This document shows positions 16,068 through 24,785 of a stretch of DNA of 29,418 bases, in pieces. The DNA is from Bacteroidota bacterium (GTDB lineage Bacteria; Bacteroidota; Bacteroidia; Chitinophagales; Chitinophagaceae): positions 1 to 29,418 of the forward strand of contig CANHIR010000003.1 of assembly GCA_947461015.1 (NCBI GenBank), read 5' to 3'. The notes under the pieces are model-generated. The model worked only from the letters and a program-made list of their open reading frames with translations, made no database searches and was not told where the DNA came from. Each line of letters opens with the position of its first letter. Within the stretch, counting starts at the first letter, position 1. Made by a program: the position numbers and the translations under genes.

Positions 16068-17165
16068 ATGGCATTACAGGCAGGTATTGTGGGATTACCA
16101 AATGTGGGAAAATCAACCTTATTTAACGCAGTAAGTAATAGTGCAAAAGCACAAGCAAGTAACTATCGTTTTTGTACCATCGAGCCCAATGTTGGCTTAG
16201 TGGATGTTCCGGACAATAGATTACATCAGTTGGCTGAACTTATTAACCCTCAAAGAATTGTCCCAACACAATTAGAAATTGTTGACATAGCAGGTTTGGT
16301 TAAGGGAGCCAGTAAAGGGGAAGGTTTGGGAAATAAATTCCTAGCTAATATCCGGGAAGTAAGTGCCATTATTCATGTAATAAGATGTTTTGAAGACGAA
16401 AATGTTTTAAGAGAAGAAGGCGCTATCAATCCAATTGGAGACAAAGAGATCATTGAAACAGAATTGCAACTAAAGGATTTAGACAGTGTAGAAAAGAAAA
16501 TGCAACGTTCCGAGAAAATGGCTAAAACAGATCCTAAAGCAAAAGTAGAATTAGCCATTTTACAAAAATGTAAGGCTCATTTAGAACAAGGAAAAAGTAT
16601 CCGTTCATTGGATTTGTCAAAAGAAGATAAAATGGCTATTGCAGATATATTTCTGTTAACTGAGAAGCCAGTAATGTATGTGGCAAATGTGGATGAGAAA
16701 TCTATGCATACCGGCAACCAATTTTCTGAAAAATTAGTTGCAATGGCTAAAGAAGAAGATGCACAAGTAATTGTAATGTGTAATAATATAGAAGCTCAAA
16801 TCACAGAATTAGAAGATCCTGATGATAAAGCTTTATTTATGGATGAATACCAAATGAAGGAACCTGCCTTAAATAGATTAATTCAATCAGCTTATAAATT
16901 ACTAAGTTTAGAAACCTATTTTACAGCAGGTGTGCAAGAAGTAAGGGCTTGGACAATTGGCAATGGTTGGAAAGCTCCACAAGCTGCAAGTGTTATACAT
17001 ACGGATTTTGAAAAAGGTTTTATCAAAGCAGAAGTTATTGCTTTTGAAGACTTTATAAAACTAAAAAGTGAAGCAGCTTGTAGAGAGAATGGAAAATTAA
17101 GAATTGAAGGAAAAGAGTATATTGTAAAAGATGGTGATGTAATGCACTTTAGATTTAACGTATAA
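16068..17165 (+). CDS. ychF: Ribosome-associated ATPase/GTPase YchF
   Basis: A 365-residue Obg-class P-loop NTPase of the YchF/OLA1 family, which binds ribosomes and prefers ATP. G1 is GLPNVGKST at 9-17, the G3-type segment [21 protein letters not shown] is highly conserved, and the C-terminal TGS domain includes [27 protein letters not shown], with the invariant end [11 protein letters not shown]. Length is the family norm. The glutaminyl cyclase gene follows after ten bases and is probably cotranscribed. Confidence 0.97.
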   Translation: MALQAGIVGLPNVGKSTLFNAVSNSAKAQASNYRFCTIEPNVGLVDVPDNRLHQLAELINPQRIVPTQLEIVDIAGLVKGASKGEGLGNKFLANIREVSAIIHVIRCFEDENVLREEGAINPIGDKEIIETELQLKDLDSVEKKMQRSEKMAKTDPKAKVELAILQKCKAHLEQGKSIRSLDLSKEDKMAIADIFLLTEKPVMYVANVDEKSMHTGNQFSEKLVAMAKEEDAQVIVMCNNIEAQITELEDPDDKALFMDEYQMKEPALNRLIQSAYKLLSLETYFTAGVQEVRAWTIGNGWKAPQAASVIHTDFEKGFIKAEVIAFEDFIKLKSEAACRENGKLRIEGKEYIVKDGDVMHFRFNV

Positions 17166-17175
17166 TTTAAACGGG

Positions 17176-18009
17176 ATGAAACACTATATAAACATAACTG
17201 TATTTGTTATTGCAATACTAGCGATAGCATGTAATGAACCTAAAGAAACTAAAGAACCTAAGTTACCTGTTAGTAATACTGCAATTAATACCCCTGCTAA
17301 TATGACGTATGAGATTGTAAAAACATATCCTCATGCAACTACTTCTTATACAGAAGGACTAGAATGGAGTAACGATACGCTAATTGAAAGTACAGGAAAT
17401 TATAAGGAAAGTAAATTAATATTTATGGATTCGAATATGAAAATTATTCAAAATCCAATAAAATTAGACGACGCCTACTTTGGTGAAGGCACTACCCTAT
17501 TTAAGGATAAAATCTATCAACTTACATACAAAGAACATAAAGTGTTTGTATATGATGCAACATCTTTGAAAAAAATACAAGAATTCTATTGGCCATATGA
17601 AGGTTGGGGTATGACCCATAATGATACTGCTATTATTATAAATACCGGCGGAAGCAGTTTATATTATGTAGACCCAAGTACATTTAATAAGATAAAGACA
17701 GTAGACGTATACGATAACAATGGTTATGTTGCAAATGTAAATGAACTTGAATATGTGAATGGAAAACTATTTGCAAACGTATATATGACGGATAATATAC
17801 TTCAAATAGATCCAGCAACTGGAGAAGTTAAAGCAGTTGCAAATTTGACTAATATTTTAGCAGCAGTTGGAATAAAGGAAGATCCAAAATTGAAAGATTC
17901 GGGTAATGTATTAAACGGAATTGCTTACCATAAACAAAGAGGCACCTTCTTTATAACTGGAAAATACTGGCCAGTGATAATTGAACTAAAGTTCAATTAC
18001 GTAAAATAA
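17176..18009 (+). CDS. Glutaminyl-peptide cyclotransferase-like lipoprotein
   Basis: A 277-residue beta-propeller of the plant/bacterial glutamine cyclotransferase family, which converts N-terminal Gln of proteins to pyroglutamate. Family landmarks appear in order: SYTEGLEWSNDTLIESTGNY, FGEGTTLFKDKIYQLTYK, YEGWGMTHND, NELEYVNGKLFANVYMTDNILQIDP and VLNGIAYHKQRGTFFITGKYWP. The N-terminus has a lipobox AIAC with Cys19, so the mature enzyme is probably a lipoprotein anchored in the cell envelope. Many Bacteroidota secreted proteins carry Gln after signal cleavage, a plausible substrate pool (inference). It shares the ychF transcript and converges with the methyltransferase gene four bases away. 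Confidence 0.9.
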   Translation: MKHYINITVFVIAILAIACNEPKETKEPKLPVSNTAINTPANMTYEIVKTYPHATTSYTEGLEWSNDTLIESTGNYKESKLIFMDSNMKIIQNPIKLDDAYFGEGTTLFKDKIYQLTYKEHKVFVYDATSLKKIQEFYWPYEGWGMTHNDTAIIINTGGSSLYYVDPSTFNKIKTVDVYDNNGYVANVNELEYVNGKLFANVYMTDNILQIDPATGEVKAVANLTNILAAVGIKEDPKLKDSGNVLNGIAYHKQRGTFFITGKYWPVIIELKFNYVK

Positions 18010-18013
18010 ATGA

Positions 18014-18919
18014 TTAGCTTTTTTTTATCTCGTAGATAATGGAGCTGGCTTTTTTATGATTAAAGAGTGCGGCAATATTTGAAATTAATCCAATTGTGCC
18101 AGCTCTTAGTATACCGAATAATCCAGTTTTTTTATATTTTTCACTTAGTAAGCTTACATAAAAACTATCAAACCACATTGGCTTATACTGGTTTATTGTT
18201 AATTGAAACTGCTTACATAATAAATGCATAGAATTGGGTGAAAAATGATATAAATGTCTGGGAACATCATAAGCTGCCCAATATTTTTTATAAAAACCTG
18301 CATCAAAACTAGTATGATTGGGTACTGCAATAATGAGTCTTCCATTTGGCTTTAATAAAGCGTTAAAAGCCTCCATATATTCCGATAAATCGTGAACGTG
18401 TTCAAGAACATGCCATAAAGTAATTACATCGTAAGCATTTTCTGGCAAATCAAACATAATATCTGTAGGCAATAAATTAATATGATTTATTGCAAATGCT
18501 TTTTCTCTAGTACCTGCATCTGGCTCCAATGCTGTAACTTTCCAACCTTTTTTTTCCATGGCACTGGCAAATGAACCCGTTCCTGCTCCAACATCTAAAA
18601 GGGAACCTTTTTGGCCAGGAAATAAAGATTGAATCCAATTTGTTTTCTGGGAAAGTGTATGTTTTCTAACTAGATGATAAATTTTATTCAACCAACCCTC
18701 TTTGGCATCAGTATGTGAAATGTAGTCCGGAAAATCGTAATAAGGAATTATCCCTGATTTTGAAGGAACTGGATAAGTGAAATGAAAGTTACAATTTTTA
18801 CATGTATAAATATCAAAAGTGTCATGTGTTAAAGAATAATCTACACAATGTAAATTGAATTGAATTTCATTGTGCGCACATAGGGGGCAAACAAATGTGA
18901 GTTGTTTCTCAGAAATCAT
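18014..18919 (-). CDS. Class I SAM-dependent methyltransferase with zinc ribbon
   Basis: A 301-residue protein. The N-terminus is a four-Cys zinc ribbon (Cys11-Pro-Leu-Cys14 and Cys40-Lys-Asn-Cys43), then a Rossmann methyltransferase with motif I LLDVGAGTGSFASAM at about 107-121, the acidic Glu of TALEPDAGTREKA, and post-motif DVITLWHVLEHVHDL. The C-terminus is hydrophobic-basic (LFGILRAGTIGLISNIAALF). This layout is frequent in Bacteroidota, often near polysaccharide genes; the target is unknown and could be a sugar, lipid or quinone-like small molecule. It starts one base after the stop of the HU-CCDC81-type gene, so it is translated as part of the same operon. Confidence 0.85.
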   Translation of the reverse strand: MISEKQLTFVCPLCAHNEIQFNLHCVDYSLTHDTFDIYTCKNCNFHFTYPVPSKSGIIPYYDFPDYISHTDAKEGWLNKIYHLVRKHTLSQKTNWIQSLFPGQKGSLLDVGAGTGSFASAMEKKGWKVTALEPDAGTREKAFAINHINLLPTDIMFDLPENAYDVITLWHVLEHVHDLSEYMEAFNALLKPNGRLIIAVPNHTSFDAGFYKKYWAAYDVPRHLYHFSPNSMHLLCKQFQLTINQYKPMWFDSFYVSLLSEKYKKTGLFGILRAGTIGLISNIAALFNHKKASSIIYEIKKS

Positions 18920-18920
18920 G

Positions 18921-19415
18921 TTAGCAACAATAATATTGGTATGTAATTAAGCCCATAGAAACCAGAAAAAATACAATTGCCCAAATCCACCATTTATCAG
19001 TTCGTACAACATTATTTACCAATTCGTTGTTACGAGTTGTTGCTTGAATGTCTAAATCTTTAAAATATAAGTTGGTATGGTAGGTACTATCCCAACTTAC
19101 GACATCTTCATTTTTTTGCAATATTCCTAGATTCCCAAGTTGTAAAGTAGTTTGTTTTTGATTATTAAAATCATTTAAAAATGCTTCAAATTGTAAAGTA
19201 GCTTGATCTATAGAAGTTGAAAGTTCTTCGGCTAAATAAATAAAGAAATGCTTTTCTGGATAAACTGCATTAAGTTCAAAACTTATATTTTCTTCGGGCG
19301 CAATAAATTTATTATTTTGCCAAAAGGATTCTTGTTTAGCCCATTTCAAGGTACCAATGTTAGGCAAGCTAAGTTGGCCATTTTTTAAAAGAAATTGTAC
19401 TAGAATTTGGATCAT
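18921..19415 (-). CDS. HU-CCDC81-type membrane protein without SPOR domain
   Basis: A 164-residue protein. Residues 1-60 (QFLLKNGQLSLPNIGTLKW and ENISFELN) and 65-125 (AFLNDFNNQKQTTLQLGNLG) resemble the paired HU-CCDC81_bac domains of Bacteroidota, which are HU-fold, DNA-binding-related domains on the cytoplasmic side. A single membrane helix follows at about 142-162 (WWIWAIVFFLVSMGLITYQYY), and the chain ends four residues later. In the familiar members, as I recall them, a periplasmic SPOR domain follows the helix; here it is absent. The ATG at 19415 is chosen, five bases after the barrel gene stop, because a start at 19484 would overlap that gene by more than 60 bases. Confidence 0.75.
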   Translation of the reverse strand: MIQILVQFLLKNGQLSLPNIGTLKWAKQESFWQNNKFIAPEENISFELNAVYPEKHFFIYLAEELSTSIDQATLQFEAFLNDFNNQKQTTLQLGNLGILQKNEDVVSWDSTYHTNLYFKDLDIQATTRNNELVNNVVRTDKWWIWAIVFFLVSMGLITYQYYCC

Positions 19416-19420
19416 AAAAT

Positions 19421-21178
19421 TTACTTGAACGAATATACAACACCTCCAATAATTTGCACGCCTAAAGATGGGTAATTTAGCCAACGTTGGTATGTTTTAT
19501 CCAATAAATTATCCCCTTTTAACCAAAAGCTAAGGCGTTTATTAAGATTATATGATAATGAGGCATTCATTAACATTACATTGTCTAAATCAACTGGCAT
19601 TGCCAATGAATTATTCATAGTTGCACCGCTCCAATATTGCAAGTCTCCATTAATTTGCCATTTTTTATTAGGCATCCATGTTAATTTTGAATTCAAAGAC
19701 AGTGGTATGATACCCCATGGTTTTGCATTAATTTCCAATGCATTAAACTGTAAATAAGTAAGTTTATTACTAAAAAGAACTTTGTCACTAAATTGATACC
19801 TTACATTTGCGTCAAATTGAATGGTACTTGTTTTTTTCTCGAAAATACTTGCAAAATACAGACCATTATTTACTATATTTTGTTGTGGCAACAAATTGAA
19901 TAATGCTAAATTAGTATAATCATTCAACGAGAAGGCAAAGCCATAATTTAACCTTTTTCCTTTGGCAAATGCTACATCTATAAATTTAGTATCCTGTGTA
20001 GAAATTGCTAAATTGTTAGGTGCAGAAATCCAAGGATTTAGTGTTGCTAAATTAGCATAACGTGCGTGATTAACATTTGCATGCCACCCAACACTTATTA
20101 CAACATTGGTATCCTTAAGTGCTTTTTTAAATTCTACAACAGGAAATAAATTAAATTCACCGTTTAAAAGCATGGGACTCATCCCTATTTTAAATTCACT
20201 TCCAAACTTTGTAAAATTTAAGGAAGGTTCAATTTTAAGCAAATGGTTTGTTGTACCTGCAATTGATTCTTTTTTGTATTGATTTAAACTATATTCAACA
20301 TTTACATTAAAATTGGTTTTATGGGTAAGTGCCTTTGAAAAAGGAGTCTTTAAAAGTAGAAAATTGCTGCTTGAATTTGCAACACTTGCAAACCGCTCAA
20401 AAACCAACTTTGGTTCAAAATGCAATGATGCATTATCCGAATTATTATTTAACCAGGCTAAAGAAACACCTGTCAACAATGCGTTTTGTTTATAATTTGA
20501 CATTGGCATAGGCACATTTTCTGGCACCATTCCATATCTATATCTAAGTGTGTTGTCTATGTATAAATTTGTTAACAAATGGCTTTTATCTGAAACTTGT
20601 ATACTCCCTAAGTAATTGAAACCTGTCGTACTAGCTTTTTGTAAAGGATGAAATCCAGTGATTGATTCATTATAAACTTTGAGACTATGATCATTATTGG
20701 AAACATCTTTGAAATTATGTTGTAATTCAATATACTGATGGGCATAATTACCATAACCAAATTTAAGATTCGTGTTCTTTTTTATAAAGTCTATGGTATC
20801 CAATTTAAAGGATCTAGGTACTAATGAAATAGGTCGATACTGAAAACTTAAATTCTGACTAGGCACTTGATATTCAAGTCGAAGATTTATGGTATCCTTA
20901 CGTTCACTGGCTAAGTCAAAATCAATTTTTGATAAATTCTTTAATTGGGGTTTAAACTCTGACAAAATTGTTACCACTTTTTCTGGAATAGATTCAAGGC
21001 TCCTGTCTTCATTATTCATTAAAGGACTTGGTATTTCATTTTTTGTTTGCTTTTTAACCACTTTCTTTTTTACGGTAGTTTGCTTTGTCTTTTTTCTTTT
21101 CTTTTGCGCATACAAATTTGTATTTAACAAAGAAAATGAAATTAAAAAAATGAGTATATATTTAATATTGTAGTTCAT
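19421..21178 (-). CDS. Plugless TonB-receptor-like outer-membrane barrel
   Basis: A 585-residue protein with signal peptide (hydrophobic IKYILIFLISFSLLNTNLYAQ, cleavage after LYA) and then a striking lysine-rich stretch (about residues 26-47). From about 100 onward it has alternating hydrophobic strands with aromatic ends, and it closes with LSFWLKGDNLLDKTYQRWLNYPSLGVQIIGGVVYSFK, the NLLD-Y...Y-P and terminal F pattern of TonB-dependent receptor barrels. There is no TonB box or recognisable plug domain, so it is not a standard receptor. It lies between the TPR gene (10 bases) and the HU-CCDC81-type gene (5 bases), implying one complex or pathway. Ligand unknown. Confidence 0.8.
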   Translation of the reverse strand: MNYNIKYILIFLISFSLLNTNLYAQKKRKKTKQTTVKKKVVKKQTKNEIPSPLMNNEDRSLESIPEKVVTILSEFKPQLKNLSKIDFDLASERKDTINLRLEYQVPSQNLSFQYRPISLVPRSFKLDTIDFIKKNTNLKFGYGNYAHQYIELQHNFKDVSNNDHSLKVYNESITGFHPLQKASTTGFNYLGSIQVSDKSHLLTNLYIDNTLRYRYGMVPENVPMPMSNYKQNALLTGVSLAWLNNNSDNASLHFEPKLVFERFASVANSSSNFLLLKTPFSKALTHKTNFNVNVEYSLNQYKKESIAGTTNHLLKIEPSLNFTKFGSEFKIGMSPMLLNGEFNLFPVVEFKKALKDTNVVISVGWHANVNHARYANLATLNPWISAPNNLAISTQDTKFIDVAFAKGKRLNYGFAFSLNDYTNLALFNLLPQQNIVNNGLYFASIFEKKTSTIQFDANVRYQFSDKVLFSNKLTYLQFNALEINAKPWGIIPLSLNSKLTWMPNKKWQINGDLQYWSGATMNNSLAMPVDLDNVMLMNASLSYNLNKRLSFWLKGDNLLDKTYQRWLNYPSLGVQIIGGVVYSFK

Positions 21179-21188
21179 AAAATGTTAA

Positions 21189-24100
21189 TTACTTATTATT
21201 TGTAGAATCTAGCAGTAATTTAAGCTTACTTGCTGCTTCATTTTTTAATTCTTCTATTGATGCATTTTCAGCAACACTTTTATAAGTAGCAATTGCATTA
21301 AAATTATCCTTTTGAGCAACATAAATATCGCCAAGTAATATATAAGACTTCGTAACCCATATTTCATAAGAAGCATGCTTCTTAATAACATCAAAAGCAG
21401 TTTTTTCTGCTATAGTGAATTGCTGTTGATCTAAATACAATTTTGCCAAAAGATAGTGGGCTTCAGCAGTTATAGATGAAGAATTAGACTTTATCACTTT
21501 TGATAAAATTTGAATGGCATTAATTGTATCATTTAGTATCATGCTTTTATGATATAATGCCATATTTGCTATAAGTAAGTCATCTGGTGCTGCATTTTTA
21601 TCCTGAATAATTTGATTGGCAACAACCGAACAAGCCTCCCAGTTTTCATTTTTATATTCACACCTTAAAATACCTTTTATCGCCTCGTTTTTATTTTCTT
21701 GTTGTGTAGCAATACTTAATAATATATTAAAATATTTATCCGCAAGCGTATAGTTTTTAAAATTGAAGTAATTTAATCTTGCTGCAATCAATGAAGCTCT
21801 TTCAGCAAATTTATTGGGAGCCAAATTGGCTACATTTGCAAAATAAACTACTGCAGTATCATATTGTTGTTGTGCGTATGCAATTTCAGCTATAAAGTTA
21901 TTAGCTTCAATTGCATTTTTCCCATTCGGAAATGCAGTAAGGTACTTTTTGAAACCTAATGAAGCATCTTGGTAACTTTTTTGTTCGTACTTAATAATAC
22001 TTGATCTGTAGGTTAATGAGTCTTGTTCATCAATGGCAAGTGGCTTTCCAAACTCGTTCATGAACTGTACAAATAGCTCGGGTTTTTGATCTTCAATATA
22101 TATGTTCCTAATAAACTCTATTGAATTTTCACTTTCAGTAGCATTTGGAAATGAAGTATATAATTCTCTAAAATTTTGTAAAGCAGCTTCATTTTTGTTT
22201 AAATTAAAATAGACAATACCCAACTTATAATAAGCTTGTGGATGATAGCTAGTTGCCTTTTTGTCCACAAGTACCTTACTTAAAGGCTCAATGGCAGCTT
22301 CAAAATTTTCTTGATTGGCATAAGTGTCAGATATTTCCATGTAAGCATCATTGATATATTGTGAATGCTTAAATTGATTTCCAAAATCTTTTAAAATTTT
22401 AATTTTTTCACCAGACTGACCCATGCCGCCTAAAATAATTGCCTTTTGAAGTGTTGCATAATCCAAAGTACTCCAGCCAAGATCAATTACTTTTTGATAG
22501 GTTTGTAAAGCCAGCTTAAACTGCTTTGTCATCATTTGACAGTCTGCAAGTCTTAAAAAAGCATCTTGCTGATAAGCTTCAATCATATTACCATGATTGT
22601 AATTAGATACATATAAAAAATTATCTAATGCTTTATTATAGACACCTTTTTTCAAATAACAAAAACCAAGCGTATATTTTGCATGACGCTGTGATACTTC
22701 TCCTGCTTCTATGGGATCTATTAAAAACTTTTCCAAAGTTTCAATTGCCATATCTATTCTTCCTAGTTTATAAGAAAGTTCTCCTAACCAAAATTGCGCG
22801 TATGGTAATACTTTTCCGTTGTAAGGTGTATTCAGTAATTGATTCATTAAGGAAAATGCCTTTTCAATTTGTCCATCATTGATATATAAAGTTGCTCTTC
22901 CGTACAAAATATTAGGATAAATTTTCAACAACTCTGTTGTAGGCTTATCCACCAATTCATAGGCATCCAATGCCTGTATATAATTATTATTATAGGCAAG
23001 AGCCGTAATCCATAAGGACTTAGCCTCTGCTTTATTTAAAGCCTGTGGATAGTTTGTTAGGTATTTATCTAATGCATAGGCAGCATTGCTATATTCTTTC
23101 AATTCAACACACAACTTGCCATAGTTGAATAAAGAAATTTCTTTTTGAGAAAGATTTTGACTTTTAGAGGAGCAAATTAAAAATGCATTTTTTGCACCAT
23201 TCTTATCATTTATTTTCAAGTAGGAAGTTGCTAATAAATACATGCTATTCTGTCCAAGTGAATCCTCTTCACTAGCTAATTCTTTAAATCCAGGTATTGC
23301 TTTTTCCCAATTTTGGGACTGAAAGTAACAAAAGGAAAGTTGATACAAATCCTGAGGTTCTACTTTTTTTTGAACAGCCACATAATCTGATAAATAAGGC
23401 AATGCTTTGTCGTATCGTTTTTTCTCAAACAACAAATGCCCCATTAGTTGCTTTAATTTTATTTCATAAAATTGCCCTTTATTATTTAATGCCGCTTCAC
23501 ATTGCTGCATGGCTTTATCATAATCTCCCAAAAAGTAATATAATTGACTAATATAAAATGGAGTTAGTTTTGAATAAGCTGCGTTTTTTGAAGCAATTTG
23601 GAAATAAGACAAAGCACTGTTGAAGTCCTTTTTCTCTAACGATATAAATCCTGAATAATAATTAGCATCGGTATAGTTTGGGCTATTTTTAACTTGCCTC
23701 ACAGCATTTAACAAAGCTTCCGCTTTATTCCAATTGGCTTCTTTAAAATATAAGTAACCTTGAATAAATTTCATGGTGACAATGTCATTATTATCCAAAT
23801 CGTCAATACTTACTTTAGCAAATGTTTTTAATGCATCCCCATCTAATTTTTTCTTAAAATAATATACGCCTAAAGAAAAGTTTATTTTAGATTGATAAAT
23901 TCTATTTTTAGAAGTTGCTAACCATTTTGTTGCTTTTTCTGCAGCTAAGGATTTGTCTAAAATAAGGGATAAGTTATGATAGTAGAAACTGATATCCTCC
24001 TGTTCATTGGAAAATGTATGTGCTGTTTCAATGTGATGAAACGCAGCCAACGTATCTCCTTGATGTAACAGTTGTATCCCTTTTTCAAAAATTACATTTA

Positions 24101-24200
24101 TGTTATTTTGATGATCTTCATTTTGACCATTCACCGTATTAAAAAAGATACAGCTAGACAACAAAAAGAACAAATGCAGTATTGATATTTTCTTGAACAT
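21189..24200 (-). CDS. Long secreted TPR-repeat protein
   Basis: A 1003-residue protein made almost entirely of tetratricopeptide repeats, probably two dozen helix pairs, recognisable by WNKAEALL, YFxxxxYDKAMQQCEAAL, YxxALxYFQIAS, YKLGRIDMAIETLEKFL and AQQQYDTAVVYFANVA spacing. The N-terminus is a signal peptide (ILHLFFLLSSCIFFNTVNGQ). Cleavage after NG is favoured, but LSSC at 14-17 could be read as a lipobox, so it may be soluble periplasmic or a lipoprotein. It is the first gene of the compact leftward operon and likely scaffolds the outer-membrane barrel encoded next. A palindrome and a near-consensus -7 box lie just upstream. Confidence 0.87.
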   Translation of the reverse strand: MFKKISILHLFFLLSSCIFFNTVNGQNEDHQNNINVIFEKGIQLLHQGDTLAAFHHIETAHTFSNEQEDISFYYHNLSLILDKSLAAEKATKWLATSKNRIYQSKINFSLGVYYFKKKLDGDALKTFAKVSIDDLDNNDIVTMKFIQGYLYFKEANWNKAEALLNAVRQVKNSPNYTDANYYSGFISLEKKDFNSALSYFQIASKNAAYSKLTPFYISQLYYFLGDYDKAMQQCEAALNNKGQFYEIKLKQLMGHLLFEKKRYDKALPYLSDYVAVQKKVEPQDLYQLSFCYFQSQNWEKAIPGFKELASEEDSLGQNSMYLLATSYLKINDKNGAKNAFLICSSKSQNLSQKEISLFNYGKLCVELKEYSNAAYALDKYLTNYPQALNKAEAKSLWITALAYNNNYIQALDAYELVDKPTTELLKIYPNILYGRATLYINDGQIEKAFSLMNQLLNTPYNGKVLPYAQFWLGELSYKLGRIDMAIETLEKFLIDPIEAGEVSQRHAKYTLGFCYLKKGVYNKALDNFLYVSNYNHGNMIEAYQQDAFLRLADCQMMTKQFKLALQTYQKVIDLGWSTLDYATLQKAIILGGMGQSGEKIKILKDFGNQFKHSQYINDAYMEISDTYANQENFEAAIEPLSKVLVDKKATSYHPQAYYKLGIVYFNLNKNEAALQNFRELYTSFPNATESENSIEFIRNIYIEDQKPELFVQFMNEFGKPLAIDEQDSLTYRSSIIKYEQKSYQDASLGFKKYLTAFPNGKNAIEANNFIAEIAYAQQQYDTAVVYFANVANLAPNKFAERASLIAARLNYFNFKNYTLADKYFNILLSIATQQENKNEAIKGILRCEYKNENWEACSVVANQIIQDKNAAPDDLLIANMALYHKSMILNDTINAIQILSKVIKSNSSSITAEAHYLLAKLYLDQQQFTIAEKTAFDVIKKHASYEIWVTKSYILLGDIYVAQKDNFNAIATYKSVAENASIEELKNEAASKLKLLLDSTNNK

Positions 24201-24220
24201 AAAGCCAGTGTTTAATAATA

Positions 24221-24234
24221 CCCTAAAATTAGGG
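24221..24234. promoter_or_regulatory. Palindrome overlapping a near -7 box before the TPR operon
   Basis: CCCTAAAATTAGGG has 6-base arms around AA, 20 bases upstream of the TPR gene ATG. On the minus strand it contains TAATTTTA, which differs from TAnnTTTG only at the last base. It could be an operator on the operon promoter, or coincidence. Confidence 0.35.
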
Positions 24235-24291
24235 CCTCTTTATAGAACGTATTGTTAAATAGACTTATTGTGGAAAAACAGATGGATTACC

Positions 24292-24299
24292 TAAATTTG
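24292..24299 (+). promoter_or_regulatory. Bacteroidota -7 box for the thioesterase gene
   Basis: Reads TAAATTTG, an exact TAnnTTTG match, with TTG at 24268-24270 21 bases upstream as a possible -33 element. It ends 28 bases before the ATG at 24328. Confidence 0.6.
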
Positions 24300-24327
24300 T
24301 CAACAATTATAATAAAAACAATAAAAC

Positions 24328-24738
24328 ATGTACGAACACAGCACCACTTTGAGGGTTAGATACGCAGAAGCAGATCCAATGAATGTTGTTTATTACGGAA
24401 ATTATGCACAATATTTTGAAGTGGGCCGAGTGGAAAGCCTTAGAGCACTTGGGATTAGCTACAAATCCATGGAAGAAATGGGATTTATGTTACCAGTTGT
24501 AGAACTTAACATTAAGTACCTAAGATCTGCAAAATATGACGATTTAATCACGATAAAAACAATGATTAAACAGCTACCCGTGGATCATAGGATTCAATTT
24601 GATCAGGAAATTTATAACGAAGCTGGCAAACTGCTTACTGTTGGAACGGTAAAACTGTATTTTATGGACAAAAGCATTACAAATAAAGTTACCATGCCTC
24701 CATTTTTAAGTGAAAAACTAACCCCCTATTTTAGTTAA
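24328..24738 (+). CDS. Acyl-CoA thioesterase, YbgC/FadM hotdog family
   Basis: A 136-residue hotdog-fold thioesterase. The family signature RYAEADPMNVVYYGNYAQYFEVGR occupies residues 11-34; Asp16 corresponds to the catalytic Asp of 4-hydroxybenzoyl-CoA thioesterases. YKSMEEMGFMLPVVELNIKYLRSAKYDD is the conserved middle. It should hydrolyse acyl-CoA or acyl-ACP in the cytoplasm; chain preference cannot be read. There is no tol-pal gene beside it, so the YbgC name is by sequence only. cinA starts 47 bases after its stop with its own promoter box. Confidence 0.9.
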   Translation: MYEHSTTLRVRYAEADPMNVVYYGNYAQYFEVGRVESLRALGISYKSMEEMGFMLPVVELNIKYLRSAKYDDLITIKTMIKQLPVDHRIQFDQEIYNEAGKLLTVGTVKLYFMDKSITNKVTMPPFLSEKLTPYFS

Positions 24739-24756
24739 AAACGCTTTATTTTAATT

Positions 24757-24764
24757 TACTTTTG
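24757..24764 (+). promoter_or_regulatory. Bacteroidota -7 box for cinA
   Basis: Reads TACTTTTG, matching TAnnTTTG, 21 bases before the ATG at 24786. It covers the TTG codon at 24762, which therefore cannot be the translation start of a transcript made here. Confidence 0.55.
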
Positions 24765-24785
24765 CAACCAATTAATTACCATCAA

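Noticed and set aside
19416..19484. Earlier start for the HU-CCDC81-type gene
   Set aside because: It would overlap the end of the barrel gene by over 60 bases in another frame, with no domain match in the added residues.
20313..20511. Short plus-strand frames inside the barrel gene
   Set aside because: They are antisense to a well-supported coding frame and show no start signal or family match.
24762..24785. TTG start for cinA
   Set aside because: It overlaps the -7 box; the ATG at 24786 matches the family start.
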